The position numbers and the translations under genes were made by a program. Positions 1 through 8,755 of a DNA stretch of 64,000 nt are shown here, piece after piece (positions within the stretch are counted from its first letter, which is position 1; every line of letters begins with the position of its first letter). The notes beneath the pieces are model-generated. The model was not told the DNA's origin, made no database searches, and saw only the letters and a program-made list of their open reading frames with translations. The DNA is taken from positions 62,001 through 126,000 of the forward strand of contig JABFSG010000033.1 of the NCBI GenBank assembly GCA_013140715.1, read 5' to 3'. Source of the stretch: Nitrospiraceae bacterium (GTDB lineage: Bacteria; Nitrospirota; Nitrospiria; Nitrospirales; Nitrospiraceae).

Positions 1-126
1 CGGTTCGACAATTGGTATCACAAACGCAATATGGACGCCTTGATGCAAGGGATGAGCGATCTCTATGAACGGGGCTATCGCGTGACTCCTTCCGATCGTG
101 TCGAACTGGATCGGGTGATGGGATGA
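1..126 (+). CDS. C-terminal fragment of an unrecognised protein
   Basis: A reading frame is open from base 1 to a TGA at 124-126, giving the last 41 residues of a protein that starts before the window. The fragment is polar and ends in ELDRVMG. I recognise no domain in it. Its stop codon overlaps the ATG of the following phosphoesterase gene (ATGA at 123-126), so the two are probably translationally coupled and belong to one operon. The function cannot be given from this fragment. Confidence 0.6.
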   Translation, partial: RFDNWYHKRNMDALMQGMSDLYERGYRVTPSDRVELDRVMG

Positions 127-977
127 CTCGACGCCCGCGGTCCTGGCCTGACCAGGCCCGTTCATTCATCGGATATTGCCTGAGCGAACCCCTCTACCGG
201 CTCTTTAGTCTCGCCCCCCAATGGGAGATCGGACTTTCCAGACACGAAATTTCACGACTCACCTATCGGCATAGCGCCATGGCCGGACGGCGAGCCATTC
301 ACCTCAGCGATCTGCACCTCGATCGTTATCAGCCACGGCACGATCGTATCGTCGCCGCTATCGAAGGACTTCACCCCGACTGGATTTTTGTCACCGGCGA
401 CCTCCTCAACGTGCCGGAGGGGCTGCCGCATCTGTTTCGATTTCTCGCAGCCCTGCGGAAGATCGCGCCGGTCTTCGTGACGCTCGGCAACCACGATCAC
501 TACAGCGGCGTACCGATCGATCAGTATTGCGAACTCGCCGACCGCGACAAAATCACCTTCCTGATCAACCAAACCACCTTCATTCCCATCGGCAGCGGCG
601 AAATCGCCATTGTCGGCGTCGACGATCCCTCCCTGCATCGGGCCGACTTGAGCTGTCTACCGCCAAGCGCACAGAATCGTTTTACCCTCCTGCTGGCCCA
701 TGCGCCGAATATCCTCGATCAACTGGAAGACCACCACGAAGTCGATCTGATCCTCTGCGGACATAGCCACGGAGGCCAATGGCGCATCCCCGGCGTGCCG
801 ACATTCTGGCTCCCGCCTGGATGCAACGGTAGGATCGATGGGCATCACGGGGAACCAGGCCGCAAACTCTATGTCAACCGTGGACTCGGATGGTCGTTTC
901 TTCCTCTGAGATTAAATTGCGCACCGGAAATCGCCTGCATCGAATGGATTCCCGAACAGGTGCAGCCAAAAAACTGA
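123..977 (+). CDS. calcineurin-like metallophosphoesterase (YkuE/LpxG-like)
   Basis: This 284-residue protein carries the full dinuclear-metal phosphoesterase signature: DLHLD (63-67), GDLLN (92-96), GNHDH (122-126), LAHAPN (about 191-196) and GHSHGGQ (213-219). The family hydrolyses phosphomonoesters or diesters. The GHSHGGQ form, with a short N-terminal extension, is typical of YkuE and of UDP-2,3-diacylglucosamine hydrolases of the LpxG type, which act in lipid A synthesis. That assignment is only plausible here, because the extension is basic and only weakly hydrophobic. The start ATG overlaps the stop of the upstream gene. No rho-independent terminator follows, but an inverted pair of CTGAAGG/CTTCAG repeats lies at about 977-1035. 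The catalytic set is complete, so the enzyme should be active; the substrate is unknown. Confidence 0.85.
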   Translation: MTRRPRSWPDQARSFIGYCLSEPLYRLFSLAPQWEIGLSRHEISRLTYRHSAMAGRRAIHLSDLHLDRYQPRHDRIVAAIEGLHPDWIFVTGDLLNVPEGLPHLFRFLAALRKIAPVFVTLGNHDHYSGVPIDQYCELADRDKITFLINQTTFIPIGSGEIAIVGVDDPSLHRADLSCLPPSAQNRFTLLLAHAPNILDQLEDHHEVDLILCGHSHGGQWRIPGVPTFWLPPGCNGRIDGHHGEPGRKLYVNRGLGWSFLPLRLNCAPEIACIEWIPEQVQPKN

Positions 978-1059
978 AGGCTGAAGGCCGACGGTCAGGA
1001 TTCGAAGTCTCAATACTTCAGCCTTTAGCGTACAGCCTGCTTCGCCTGTTCGAACGGTT

Positions 1060-1698
1060 TCATGACTGCCTAATCCGCTCCAACGCCTCCTTCGATCGGC
1101 TCCTGACGGTTTGATCCCAATCCCCCTCCATAACAGCCGTCAATTTTTCTCTCGCCTCAGCAGCGCGCAACCGCCCCAACCCCAACGCCGCGCTGGCACG
1201 GACATAGGCATGACTATCTTCCAATGCCTTGAGCAGAAGGGGAATGACGGTCTTGTCGTTCAGGACTCCCAGGTAGCTGGCTGCCATCCCGCGAATCCGA
1301 TGCTGCTCGTCCTTCAACTCATGTTGTAACGTCGTCGCGAAGAGGTCTCGTAAGGCGGGGATCGCAGAATCCAGCCCATCGGCCCTGTACCCATTCGCTT
1401 CGATCAATGCAAAGGCAATCTCCAGTTTCTTCTCCTGTGCCGTCGCTCGATCGAACGCAGCCAACAACTTCGCGCGTTCACGCCGTTTCGCACCGCGGCG
1501 AGTGAACGTCCGGACCACCAGCCCTAGCCCGACCGCAATCACCAGGCCCCCGAATGCCATGGGGACGGCCTGATCGATTACATATTCCTGGGTCTCGAGC
1601 GACAGACGTTTCCATATCCAGACGCCGGCAATGATCAGGCCGACAAGGACCGCAATGGCAGCCAGGTTCGTCTGGCCCGATTCAGAACGAGTGTTCAT
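1060..1698 (-). CDS. membrane-anchored HEAT-repeat protein
   Basis: The protein has 212 residues. Two hydrophobic segments (about 12-29 and 45-63) place the N-terminus in the inner membrane. The C-terminal half (about 105-205) consists of helical HEAT/PBS-lyase-like repeats, with phrases such as AYVRASAALGLGRL and a final repeat around 185-205. Such repeats act as protein-binding scaffolds; no catalytic residues are visible. It is convergent with the phosphoesterase gene and transcribed alone. The partner is unknown, so I call only the architecture. Confidence 0.75.
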   Translation of the reverse strand: MNTRSESGQTNLAAIAVLVGLIIAGVWIWKRLSLETQEYVIDQAVPMAFGGLVIAVGLGLVVRTFTRRGAKRRERAKLLAAFDRATAQEKKLEIAFALIEANGYRADGLDSAIPALRDLFATTLQHELKDEQHRIRGMAASYLGVLNDKTVIPLLLKALEDSHAYVRASAALGLGRLRAAEAREKLTAVMEGDWDQTVRSRSKEALERIRQS

Positions 1699-1915
1699 GG
1701 GGATAGCATCTTAGCAGGATGGGAAAAGGGATGGGAGAGGATGGAATAACGGGCATGCGTGGAACGATGGGGCGGGCAGCCTTGTCAAAAGCGTAAAATG
1801 CAACGTCAAACAATGCCCCATTGCACATACGCAATTGCTTCAAGTAAGACGAGCGACTCCATCCAATAAGTCACTAGTCAGGCCTGCCCCTTATTCTTTT
1901 TCGTAGGTTTTCCCT

Positions 1916-2194
1916 TCAGGGAAGGGGCATGCCCGACAAGAGCTGTTGCGCCTGAATGATCGCCTCCAGCAATGCGCTCCGTTCTTCTTGCAGCTTCTTC
2001 GATGGCGGCACGCTCGCCACAAATCGTTCCGCCGCTGCCGTCAAGGCCTGCAGCGTCTCGGCCATGTCCCCCTGCCCTGAGGCAGGCGACACCGAGGCTT
2101 CACGTAACAGCGCACGCCTCCTCCTGGGCCCGGCATACATCTGCGGAGCGATCGGGTTATCTTTTTCCAGCTCGGGTCGTCGAAATATCGCCAT
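1916..2194 (-). CDS. small hypothetical protein
   Basis: A 92-residue frame with no recognised domain. The N-terminal third is basic and proline-rich (GPRRRRALLRE). The C-terminal half is predicted amphipathic helix, rich in Ala, Gln and Leu, and could be a coiled coil. There is no signal peptide. It is an isolated minus-strand gene between the HEAT protein and the MarR regulator. Two opposite-strand frames overlap it, so coding status rests on the helix-like composition and the clean start at CAT 2192-2194. It is probably real but unproven. Confidence 0.5.
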   Translation of the reverse strand: MAIFRRPELEKDNPIAPQMYAGPRRRRALLREASVSPASGQGDMAETLQALTAAAERFVASVPPSKKLQEERSALLEAIIQAQQLLSGMPLP

Positions 2195-2417
2195 GGCTTC
2201 TCCAAAGAATCAGACAAAGAGAAATAATTCGCACACTGTACTCGATTCGCGCCGGTAATTGCATCGGAGCTTGAGCAAAGGGAGGGAACGGGTGCGGAGC
2301 GGTACGACAGAAGGCCGGAAGCGTCAAATAAAAACTCCCTACTCCTTTCTTCCTTCCTTATTCACTGCTCCTTAACAATTCAGCATTCTAATTCTGTCAG
2401 GCTGAAAATCGTCACCC

Positions 2418-2451
2418 GGAAAATTCCAAAGAAAATTTCCAAGAGAATTCC
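2418..2451. promoter_or_regulatory. three tandem GAAAATTCC-type boxes (candidate operator)
   Basis: Three near-palindromic boxes follow one another: GGAAAATTCC, GAAAATTTCC and GAGAATTCC, separated by 2-3 bases. A TAAGAT hexamer a few bases downstream (about 2458-2463) could be a -10 element. The boxes lie about 240 bp before the preferred marR start. Stacked near-palindromes upstream of a MarR-family gene suggest an operator, possibly autoregulatory. This is inference from the pattern only. Confidence 0.35.
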
Positions 2452-2555
2452 ATGAAGTAAGATACCCTTCCCTAAATGTGCGCCATTCTGTCACGCCGCC
2501 TATCCCGATTCTTGCCTCCTGACCGGCTTCGTCACATTTACCTTGTTTGGCTAGA

Positions 2556-2647
2556 AGGGCAGCCTGGTCGACCCTCTATTGCGCGCGTCGAACGAGCACA
2601 TTCTGATCGTGCGCGTTCCGCGAGCAGGAGGACGGCCAGGCTGCCCT
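2556..2647 (+). repeat. interspersed inverted-repeat element, copy A
   Basis: A 92-bp element is bounded by a perfect 12-bp inverted repeat, AGGGCAGCCTGG at 2556-2567 and CCAGGCTGCCCT at 2636-2647. The core contains CGCGCGTCGAACGAGCAC and GTGCGCGTTCCGCGAGCAGG. The same core recurs at 54407-54501 (+) and 62370-62466 (-), and partly near 11150-11205. Here it sits in the leader between the candidate operator and the MarR start codon. Frames running through it are artefacts. Confidence 0.8.
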
Positions 2648-2691
2648 CCCCCCTCTTGACGCTTTGTCCTAGCACGGACTACTCTCTCGCC

Positions 2692-3180
2692 ATGGAATTA
2701 CCCGATCTGAAAGACGATCCCTATCTGAAAGTCTTGCGACCTCTTGTTGAAGCCTATCTGGCTTTCGAACTAATCGACAATCGTCATATCAAGTCCTTGC
2801 GCTTAACTCCCTCGCAGTTCGATGTGATCGCGACGCTCGGCGACACAGACGGGCTCACCTGCTCCGAACTCTCGGCCCGCACGTTGGTCACCAAGGGCAC
2901 CTTAACTGGTGTCCTCGATCGGCTCTTCACGAAAGGGTTCATTCGGAGAGATTCCGTAAAGGGCGACCGCCGCTGCATCAAAATCCAATTGACCCCAAAG
3001 GGCGACAAGATGTTCCACGACACCTTTGCCGCACATATCGCCTTCATCAAGCCCTTCTTCGAACGGGCACTGAGTCAAAAGGATGTCGATATCGCTCGTT
3101 CGCTGCTCCTACGACTTCGGGATAGCTTCCGGGAGGAGGCCGGGCCGGCTTCCCCCTTAACCTCATCTTCGACCGAATGA
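2692..3180 (+). CDS. MarR-family transcriptional regulator
   Basis: The protein is 162 residues from the ATG at 2692. I chose this start because the longer frame from 2476 runs through repeat copy A. The winged-helix core is clear: LTPSQFDVI (about 38-46), recognition-helix region TLVTKGTLTGVLDRL, and the wing with the DRR motif typical of MarR followed by LTPKG. MarR dimers usually repress nearby genes until a ligand or oxidant releases them. The gene overlaps the MBL hydrolase by ATGA at 3177-3180, so that hydrolase is its most likely functional partner. The ligand is unknown. Three tandem boxes upstream (2418-2451) may be its operator. Confidence 0.85.
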   Translation: MELPDLKDDPYLKVLRPLVEAYLAFELIDNRHIKSLRLTPSQFDVIATLGDTDGLTCSELSARTLVTKGTLTGVLDRLFTKGFIRRDSVKGDRRCIKIQLTPKGDKMFHDTFAAHIAFIKPFFERALSQKDVDIARSLLLRLRDSFREEAGPASPLTSSSTE

Positions 3181-3941
3181 GATCTATGCAGCTGACGATT
3201 CTCGGATCCGGCACAAACATCCATCCTACGCGAGCAGCCTCGGGCTACCTCGTCCGCACCGACCACACATTGTTATTGGACTTTGGCCCACGCACGTTGG
3301 CGAACCTCCTAAAGACCGGCGTGAACCGGCACCGGATCACCCACATTCTCTTCTCCCACTACCACGCCGATCATTTCTCCGATTTCATCACCTATTTCTT
3401 CGATGCGATGATCTTTACAAAATACCAGGGAGGCACTCGCCCTCCACTCACTGTCATCGGCCCGCGAGGCACGAGGCAATTTTTCCGAACCCTCTTCACG
3501 ACCCTGCCAGGCTTCACCCATGCGCCATTCCCAGTCCACTTCAAAGAAGTCGCCGATCGGGCGTTCGCGATCGGAAAGACGACGGTGATTCCCCGAACCG
3601 TGACCCACACGGAGAATCTCCATTGCCTTGGATATCGCATCGAATATGGCGGAAAAGCCCTGGCCTACTCCGGCGATTCGCAATACTGCGACAGCCTCGT
3701 GCGCCTGTGTGGAGATGCCGATCTCGCAGTGCTGGATTGCTCTTTCCCAGCGAACCGACCGAACCCGGTTCATCTGCATGCCGGACAGTGCGGGCAAGTG
3801 GCGGCAGAGGCGGGAGTCGGCCGGCTCGTGCTATCGCATTTATATCCGATCACCGAACGATACGATGTGCGGGAACAGGCAGGAGAAAGGTTCGAGGGAA
3901 AGATTGTGCTCGGTCAGGACTTGATGGCGATCAAACTCTGA
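3177..3941 (+). CDS. MBL-fold hydrolase, RNase Z-like
   Basis: A 254-residue metallo-beta-lactamase-fold protein. The zinc-binding motif HYHADH is at residues 61-66. Further ligand candidates follow in THTENLH, YSGDS and the late SHLYP histidine. The layout matches the RNase Z/ElaC-like branch, which includes tRNA 3'-processing enzymes and small-molecule hydrolases. No flexible-arm segment typical of true RNase Z is obvious, so hydrolase is safer than tRNase. The start ATG overlaps the MarR stop, indicating translational coupling. An internal ATG at 3186 is an alternative start. A long TTTGGT-rich hairpin follows. Confidence 0.8.
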   Translation: MRSMQLTILGSGTNIHPTRAASGYLVRTDHTLLLDFGPRTLANLLKTGVNRHRITHILFSHYHADHFSDFITYFFDAMIFTKYQGGTRPPLTVIGPRGTRQFFRTLFTTLPGFTHAPFPVHFKEVADRAFAIGKTTVIPRTVTHTENLHCLGYRIEYGGKALAYSGDSQYCDSLVRLCGDADLAVLDCSFPANRPNPVHLHAGQCGQVAAEAGVGRLVLSHLYPITERYDVREQAGERFEGKIVLGQDLMAIKL

Positions 3942-3952
3942 GTAGAATGCTG

Positions 3953-4026
3953 TTGTTTGGTCTATTTGGTTTGTTTCGTTTATTTGGTAAATCGTTCAAC
4001 CAAAAAACCAGACAAACCAAATAAAC
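3953..4026. terminator. long TTTGGT-rich hairpin between convergent genes
   Basis: The left arm (about 3960-3992, with TATTTGGTTTGT) is complementary over roughly 28 bases, with a few mismatches, to the right arm (about 3998-4026, ACAAACCAAATA). It lies between the MBL hydrolase (+) and the transglutaminase-like gene (-), where a bidirectional transcription stop is expected. A similar AACCAAACTAACC tract lies at about 55160-55201. Confidence 0.5.
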
Positions 4027-4038
4027 CTCTGCACCAGT

Positions 4039-4899
4039 TCAGAGTCCCCCTTCCCGATTATCGCACCCCAAGATCTCGATGAATTTCGTCAGCCGAGCCT
4101 TCTTGAGGGGGTCATCGAGCTTGGCATAGATGGCCAGGAGGTTCTTGATCATGCGAGAGAGAATCGCGCGCACAGGACTTTGCTGCAGGTATTTTTCGTC
4201 GAATCCATAACCAGCTTCCGTGAGGAACCTCTGGCAATTCTTCTCGGTGAGCAAGGCCCCGCCATTGAAACAATCGATGAATACCTTGTAGCGATCGGAC
4301 TCGTACTTCACTAAGAAATGGCCTGGCATCCCGATCCCATGAACCGGAAGATTCAGCCGCTTCCCGACGAGCAGATAGACCGTCGACAGGCTGATCGGAA
4401 TACCGGTTCGCCGATCGATGACACAATTCAAGTAGCTATTTTCCAACTCATAATAATTTTTCGTGTTGCCCTTGAAGCCCTGCTCCGTAAAGAGGTATCG
4501 ATTCAAGGTCTTGATTGTCTCCTCCCCCGATGCCCGTGGACCGATCCGATCCTGCACCTCCTGCGCCATTTCATCGAGTTGCCGCGCATACGATGTCACC
4601 GCCAAGGCAGGATAGGCGTACCGGGCGATCAAGAAGGCGCCTTGTTCGAGGTCCATCTGGCCATCCGGCATCGCCGCCAGCCGTGTCAGTTCATCCTCGA
4701 GATCGCCACCGCGAATTTCCTCGAGCACTGACATAAGACGGTCGGCCATTTCCGGCTGTTCGATTTCCGCTTCCTGAAGCAGAGGAACCGCAGAAGGACC
4801 GATGTCGACGAGCTTACCGCTGATGGTCTGAACGATCCTTTCGTCCTCATCGGCCAATAGTCTGATAAGGGCCCGGATTTGACTCTCGTTTACCAGCAT
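4039..4899 (-). CDS. SirB1-like transglutaminase-core protein
   Basis: The protein has 286 residues. The N-terminal third is helical and HEAT-like. The C-terminal two thirds match the Transglut_core2/SirB1 family: YLFTEQGFKGN, then SYLNCVIDRRTGIPISLS, which carries the conserved Cys region, and GIGMPGHFLVKY, which carries the conserved His. The family is widespread and poorly characterised; a peptidase or transglutaminase-like fold is inferred. No signal peptide is present, so it is likely cytoplasmic. It faces the MBL gene convergently and precedes the ABC permease on the same strand by 26 bases, so it may be the distal gene of that operon. Confidence 0.8.
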   Translation of the reverse strand: MLVNESQIRALIRLLADEDERIVQTISGKLVDIGPSAVPLLQEAEIEQPEMADRLMSVLEEIRGGDLEDELTRLAAMPDGQMDLEQGAFLIARYAYPALAVTSYARQLDEMAQEVQDRIGPRASGEETIKTLNRYLFTEQGFKGNTKNYYELENSYLNCVIDRRTGIPISLSTVYLLVGKRLNLPVHGIGMPGHFLVKYESDRYKVFIDCFNGGALLTEKNCQRFLTEAGYGFDEKYLQQSPVRAILSRMIKNLLAIYAKLDDPLKKARLTKFIEILGCDNREGGL

Positions 4900-4925
4900 A
4901 AAAAGACTCCCAAAAAACCCGTGTA

Positions 4926-5705
4926 TCAGCCCATCGCCCGACGAAACACTTTCGCGCTCCCGTAGAGACAGAGTGCGTCAAACACCACCATGACCACCAC
5001 AACCATCCCGACATGGGGGAGCGCCTCGGTCCAACCGGAGAGGATCAATGGCCGCACTGCGTCAATGGCCCAAGTCATGGGATTAAAACGCGCCAGGAAC
5101 CCCATCCAGGCCGGCATCCCCGCCAAGGGCACCAAGGCCGAGCTCAAGAAAATCATCGGGAGCGACAGAAACCCCAGCACCGAAAAAAAATCGCCGTGAC
5201 TTTTTACGGAAAAAGCCATCGCCATGGAAATCGCCGTGAGACCGACTCCGAAGAGCATTCCAATCATCAGAATTGCGGCGATACCGAGAAGCCCCGTCGC
5301 CGGCTGGACACCGAACAGAAACGCCACTCCGAGGATCACAAGGACTTGGAGCGACGTAATCGTCATCACGAAGATGAAACGGCTCAGGATCACAGACGTC
5401 CGGTGGATCGGGGTGGTCATCAACCGCTCCAGAAACCCGTTCTCCTTGTCGAACAGCAGATCGACGCCACCGGCGAGTCCATTGTTCAACACCGTCATGA
5501 CGACCACACCGGCTGTCAGAAAGCTGATGTAGTCCGGGGCCTGAGTCACTTGCGCATTCGCCGCCTGCTTGAACAGATTGCCGAAGAAGATCAGCCAGAA
5601 CAGCATCGGCTGCACGAGCGTGAACAGCATGCTGAATTTCTCGCGGCTCAGTCGCCGGACCCACCGCATCGTCAAGGCACTGATCTCTTGCCAACAGTCG
5701 CTCAT
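4926..5705 (-). CDS. ABC-2 type transporter permease
   Basis: A 259-residue integral membrane protein with about six hydrophobic segments and the ABC-2 layout: a long first helix (LFTLVQPMLFWLIFFGNLF), an amphipathic stretch with KENGFLERLMTTPI, then four further helices. ABC-2 permeases export drugs, lipids or polysaccharides. The ATPase partner is encoded immediately upstream on the same strand (5795-6778), separated by 89 bp of GTGAAACGT-type repeats. The substrate cannot be read from the sequence; the close match to DrrB-like exporters suggests drug or lipid export. Confidence 0.88.
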   Translation of the reverse strand: MSDCWQEISALTMRWVRRLSREKFSMLFTLVQPMLFWLIFFGNLFKQAANAQVTQAPDYISFLTAGVVVMTVLNNGLAGGVDLLFDKENGFLERLMTTPIHRTSVILSRFIFVMTITSLQVLVILGVAFLFGVQPATGLLGIAAILMIGMLFGVGLTAISMAMAFSVKSHGDFFSVLGFLSLPMIFLSSALVPLAGMPAWMGFLARFNPMTWAIDAVRPLILSGWTEALPHVGMVVVVMVVFDALCLYGSAKVFRRAMG

Positions 5706-5745
5706 GGCGTGAACCGTGAAACGTCAAACGTGAAACGTGGTATCG
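5704..5745. repeat. GTGAAACGT heptamer-like tract
   Basis: Short direct repeats of the form GTGAA(A)CGT(C) occupy the gap between the ABC ATPase and permease genes. Similar tracts occur at 12762-12790, 17993-18030 and 46366-46400, each just before a start codon or between co-directional genes. No function is known to me. Confidence 0.5.
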
Positions 5746-5794
5746 AAGCTGCGAGCAACGCCTTGCCTCGACCCGTCGCATCACGCATACCGCA

Positions 5795-6778
5795 TCACAC
5801 TCCCTCCTTCTGTACAAGAACGTCGTCTTTAATCGATCGGCCCGTATAGGCGATGAACACGTCGTCCAACCTGGGCCGGTGATACTCGATAAACTCCAGT
5901 TGGCAATCCAGCCGATTGGCGGACTCGAGGATAGCCGGCAGGGCCTTTTCAGGTGTTTCGACCCGGATATCCAAACCGGTCGGCGTCGCCTTGACCGCTC
6001 GCATCGCCGGTTGTTTCGTCAAGGCCGACACCAAGATGGGAATCTTGCTCTGATCCTTCAAGGTCAACGACACGATGTCGCCGCCCAACCCAATCTTCAG
6101 CTCGGTCGGCGATCCGAGCGTCATAATCTTTCCCTTGTCGATGATGGCCAACCGATCGCAGAGCTGGTCCGCCTCATCCAAATAATTCGTCGTCATCACG
6201 ATCGTCATGCCGCGGGCCTTCAACATGCGCACATAGTCCCAAATCCTGAGCCGGCTCTGCACATCCAACCCCAACGTCGGCTCATCGAGGAACAAGATCT
6301 TGGGATTCGGTAAGAGACCGCAAGCGATGTCGAGCTTCCGCTTCATGCCGCCGGAGTAAGTCTTCGCAGGGCGGTCGGCAGCCTCTTCCAATTCCACAAG
6401 CTTCAGCAGTTCAGCGATACGTTTCGCTGCTTCGGCTTTAGATAGGTGGTATAAGGCGCCGAGGAGTTCGAGATGTTCCCGGCCGGTGAGAAAACGATCG
6501 ATAGCCCGCTCTTGAGGCACGTAGCCGATGAGTCTACGAACGGCATCCGCTTCACGCACTGTATCGTGGCCTAACACGCTCACCGTGCCAGACGTGGGAG
6601 TCAGCAACGTGATGACCGTCCGAAGCGTGGTGCTTTTCCCCGCCCCGTTCGGCCCCAACAGACCGAAGATTTCCCCTGCATAGACCTGAAACGACAGATC
6701 GGAGACGGCTGTATGAGCATCATAAGTTTTCGTGAGCCCAGACACCTGGATGGCGACGGCGCGATCCATCATCCCCAA
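5795..6778 (-). CDS. ABC transporter ATP-binding protein (DrrA/CcmA-like)
   Basis: A 327-residue ATPase. Walker A is GPNGAGKST (about 39-47), the Q-loop region is GYVPQE, the signature is SGGMKRKLDIA, and Walker B is ILFLDEPTLGLD followed by a switch histidine-equivalent region with MTTNYLDEAD; the usual His is Asn here. A C-terminal extension of about 90 residues matches the DUF4162 tail typical of DrrA-type exporters. It pairs with the permease at 4926-5705. The start overlaps the stop of the Lon-N gene by about 10 bases, so the three genes form one operon. MMDRAV could be the actual start, 6 bases later. Confidence 0.9.
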   Translation of the reverse strand: MGMMDRAVAIQVSGLTKTYDAHTAVSDLSFQVYAGEIFGLLGPNGAGKSTTLRTVITLLTPTSGTVSVLGHDTVREADAVRRLIGYVPQERAIDRFLTGREHLELLGALYHLSKAEAAKRIAELLKLVELEEAADRPAKTYSGGMKRKLDIACGLLPNPKILFLDEPTLGLDVQSRLRIWDYVRMLKARGMTIVMTTNYLDEADQLCDRLAIIDKGKIMTLGSPTELKIGLGGDIVSLTLKDQSKIPILVSALTKQPAMRAVKATPTGLDIRVETPEKALPAILESANRLDCQLEFIEYHRPRLDDVFIAYTGRSIKDDVLVQKEGV

Positions 6779-7458
6779 CCCTTCGCGCCGGATCGATCGT
6801 GCAGCATGAACTCGACGAGATCGCTGAGACGGCGGGCTTGCTGATGGAGACTATCTGCTTCCAAGAGAAACTGCTTTTCCAAAGGCGTACATTCCAAGTA
6901 CATCGAGAGGGCGTTGACGACAATCTCATCGCTCGCTTCTTCCCGAAAAATCTCCTGCCATGTCGGCACGTCATCGCGGGACTGGAGATAGGACTCCAGA
7001 ACGGTGAACAGGCGCCGGCGCACTGCCGGGTCCAGCGACGCCTCCGCACCACGAACAGGAATAGCAATCGTAGCCTCACGATAGGGATTGTCGTACCATT
7101 CGCGTTCGATCTCAAATCGTTGCAGCCCTTGCAGCAGGATGTTGGATCGACCGTCTTCCAGCGGTTGCACGCTTGCCAAGCGGCCGACACAACCCCTGGA
7201 GAACACAGGCGGATGGCCGTAATAGTCCGTTTCCCATCCGTCCTTGAGCAGGGCCATGCCGATGCATTGTCCATCCGTTGCCGCATCGGCAACCATGGCC
7301 TGGTACCGAGGCTCAAAGATATGGAGGGGGAGATAGGTTCTAGGGAACAGCACCACATTCGGAAGCGGAAACACCGGAATCCGGGAGGGAATAGGAAACG
7401 GCGCCACCGTGTCACGCCGGTTTCGGCCTTGTTGTTCTTGCCCAGGATCGGTCTGCAT
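6769..7458 (-). CDS. Lon N-terminal domain protein
   Basis: This 229-residue protein corresponds to the substrate-binding N-domain of Lon without the ATPase or protease parts. The diagnostic stretch IPVFPLPNVVLFPRTYLPLH lies near residues 28-47, followed by IFEPRYQAMV and a charged helical C-terminus. Stand-alone Lon-N proteins are common but their role is unclear; substrate recognition or regulation is usually assumed. It is the first gene of the operon with the ABC exporter and overlaps the ATPase start. Confidence 0.88.
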   Translation of the reverse strand: MQTDPGQEQQGRNRRDTVAPFPIPSRIPVFPLPNVVLFPRTYLPLHIFEPRYQAMVADAATDGQCIGMALLKDGWETDYYGHPPVFSRGCVGRLASVQPLEDGRSNILLQGLQRFEIEREWYDNPYREATIAIPVRGAEASLDPAVRRRLFTVLESYLQSRDDVPTWQEIFREEASDEIVVNALSMYLECTPLEKQFLLEADSLHQQARRLSDLVEFMLHDRSGAKGWG

Positions 7459-7627
7459 GGCTCACGATAGCTGATGGTCGACAAAGTTGTCAAACGGCTC
7501 GAGCCCTGCATCAATCATCAATCAAATGAGCGAAAACACGCATCAATACAGGCGATTTGTGCTGTCTCTCGAAGCATGGTATAAGCGCAGGCGGCGATTC
7601 ACGTCCCCCTCGGAGCATCCACCGTAC

Positions 7628-8755
7628 ATGCGCAAACTCTGTCGTCAGCTTCGGCCTATCCTGTTTTTCCTGATCAGCTTGGTAGCCGTCGTGCCAGGGC
7701 CGGCAGCCGAAACCGCAGATGAATTTCCGGTCGCCACGGCAGGCTATCGATACGCCTTCCCGCGCGATCACGGAACGCATGATAAATTTCGAACCGAGTG
7801 GTGGTACTACACAGGCCAGCTCACGGCGAAGAACGGCCGGCAATTCGGCTATCAACTGACATTTTTCCGCCGCGGCATGCCGCGCGACCAGACAAAGACC
7901 CTCCCATCACAGTGGGCCGTCACGCAACTGTATCTGGCCCATTTCGCCATAAGCGATCTCCGCACAGGTCGATTTCACTTTGCGGAAAAAATGAGCCGGG
8001 CCGGGTTGGGAAAAGCCGGCGCAGAACGTGATCGGCTCCACGTCTGGATCGATCGCTGGAAAGCCGAATCTCCGTCGGCTGCTCCCGGCACACAGATCCT
8101 TGAGGCAGCAGAGGGCAACCTCGCTATTCATCTGACGGTCTCGCCGGAAAAACCACTCGTCGTACATGGCAACGACAGTATTAGCCGTAAAGGCTCGGTC
8201 GCGGCCTCCCATTACTACTCTTTCACGAGACTGGCCACGACCGGGAAACTCACGGTCGACAACGAATCGTTCGATGTAACGGGCACCAGTTGGATGGATC
8301 ATGAGTTCGGTTCAGCCGATCTTGCCAAAGATATGGTCGGATGGGACTGGTTCAGCCTACAACTCGACGACCAGAGGGAAATCATGCTCTATCGACTTCG
8401 CCGGACCGATGGATCTGCCGATCCGGCCTCAAGCGGTACCATCATTGAGCGCGATGGAAGTGGGCGCCATCTATTGCTTGGAGACTTCACGCTGGAACCG
8501 ACGAGTTATTGGACCAGCCCAACCAGCCACGCACGCTATCCGCAGAATTGGCGCCTGACCATTCCCTCACAACAGCTCTCACTCGAAATCATCCCCCTCA
8601 TGGCCGAGCAAGAACTCACCACCACACGCAGTACCCAGGTCACCTACTGGGAAGGTGCAGTCGAAGCCCGCGGCACAACACAGGGACAGCCGATCAAAGG
8701 GCGGGGCTACATGGAACTGACCGGCTACGCCGAACGTATCCCCAATAAGTTGTGA
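7628..8755 (+). CDS. secreted CrtC/AttH-like lipocalin-fold protein
   Basis: Starting at ATG 7628 the protein has 375 residues with a signal peptide (basic MRKLCRQLR, hydrophobic core, cleavage near GPAAETA). The mature part carries the CrtC/AttH signatures: EWWYYTGQL at 57-65, LTFFR, SWMDHEFGS and GRGYMELTGY near the C-terminus. The family includes carotenoid 1,2-hydratase and AttH-like proteins, which are two tandem lipocalin-like barrels and often neighbours of lipid-exporting ABC transporters. No carotenoid genes are near, so a periplasmic lipid-related role is more likely than hydratase. I rejected the upstream frame from 7487 because it lacks a signal peptide start. Confidence 0.85.
   Translation: MRKLCRQLRPILFFLISLVAVVPGPAAETADEFPVATAGYRYAFPRDHGTHDKFRTEWWYYTGQLTAKNGRQFGYQLTFFRRGMPRDQTKTLPSQWAVTQLYLAHFAISDLRTGRFHFAEKMSRAGLGKAGAERDRLHVWIDRWKAESPSAAPGTQILEAAEGNLAIHLTVSPEKPLVVHGNDSISRKGSVAASHYYSFTRLATTGKLTVDNESFDVTGTSWMDHEFGSADLAKDMVGWDWFSLQLDDQREIMLYRLRRTDGSADPASSGTIIERDGSGRHLLLGDFTLEPTSYWTSPTSHARYPQNWRLTIPSQQLSLEIIPLMAEQELTTTRSTQVTYWEGAVEARGTTQGQPIKGRGYMELTGYAERIPNKL

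Noticed and set aside
3309..3797. Minus-strand open frame opposite the MBL hydrolase
   Set aside because: The plus frame carries the HYHADH motif and overlaps the MarR stop; the minus frame has no domain.
5013..5849. Long plus-strand open frame opposite the ABC permease
   Set aside because: Composition is shadow-like (runs of His, Arg, Gln) and the minus strand encodes a clear ABC-2 permease.
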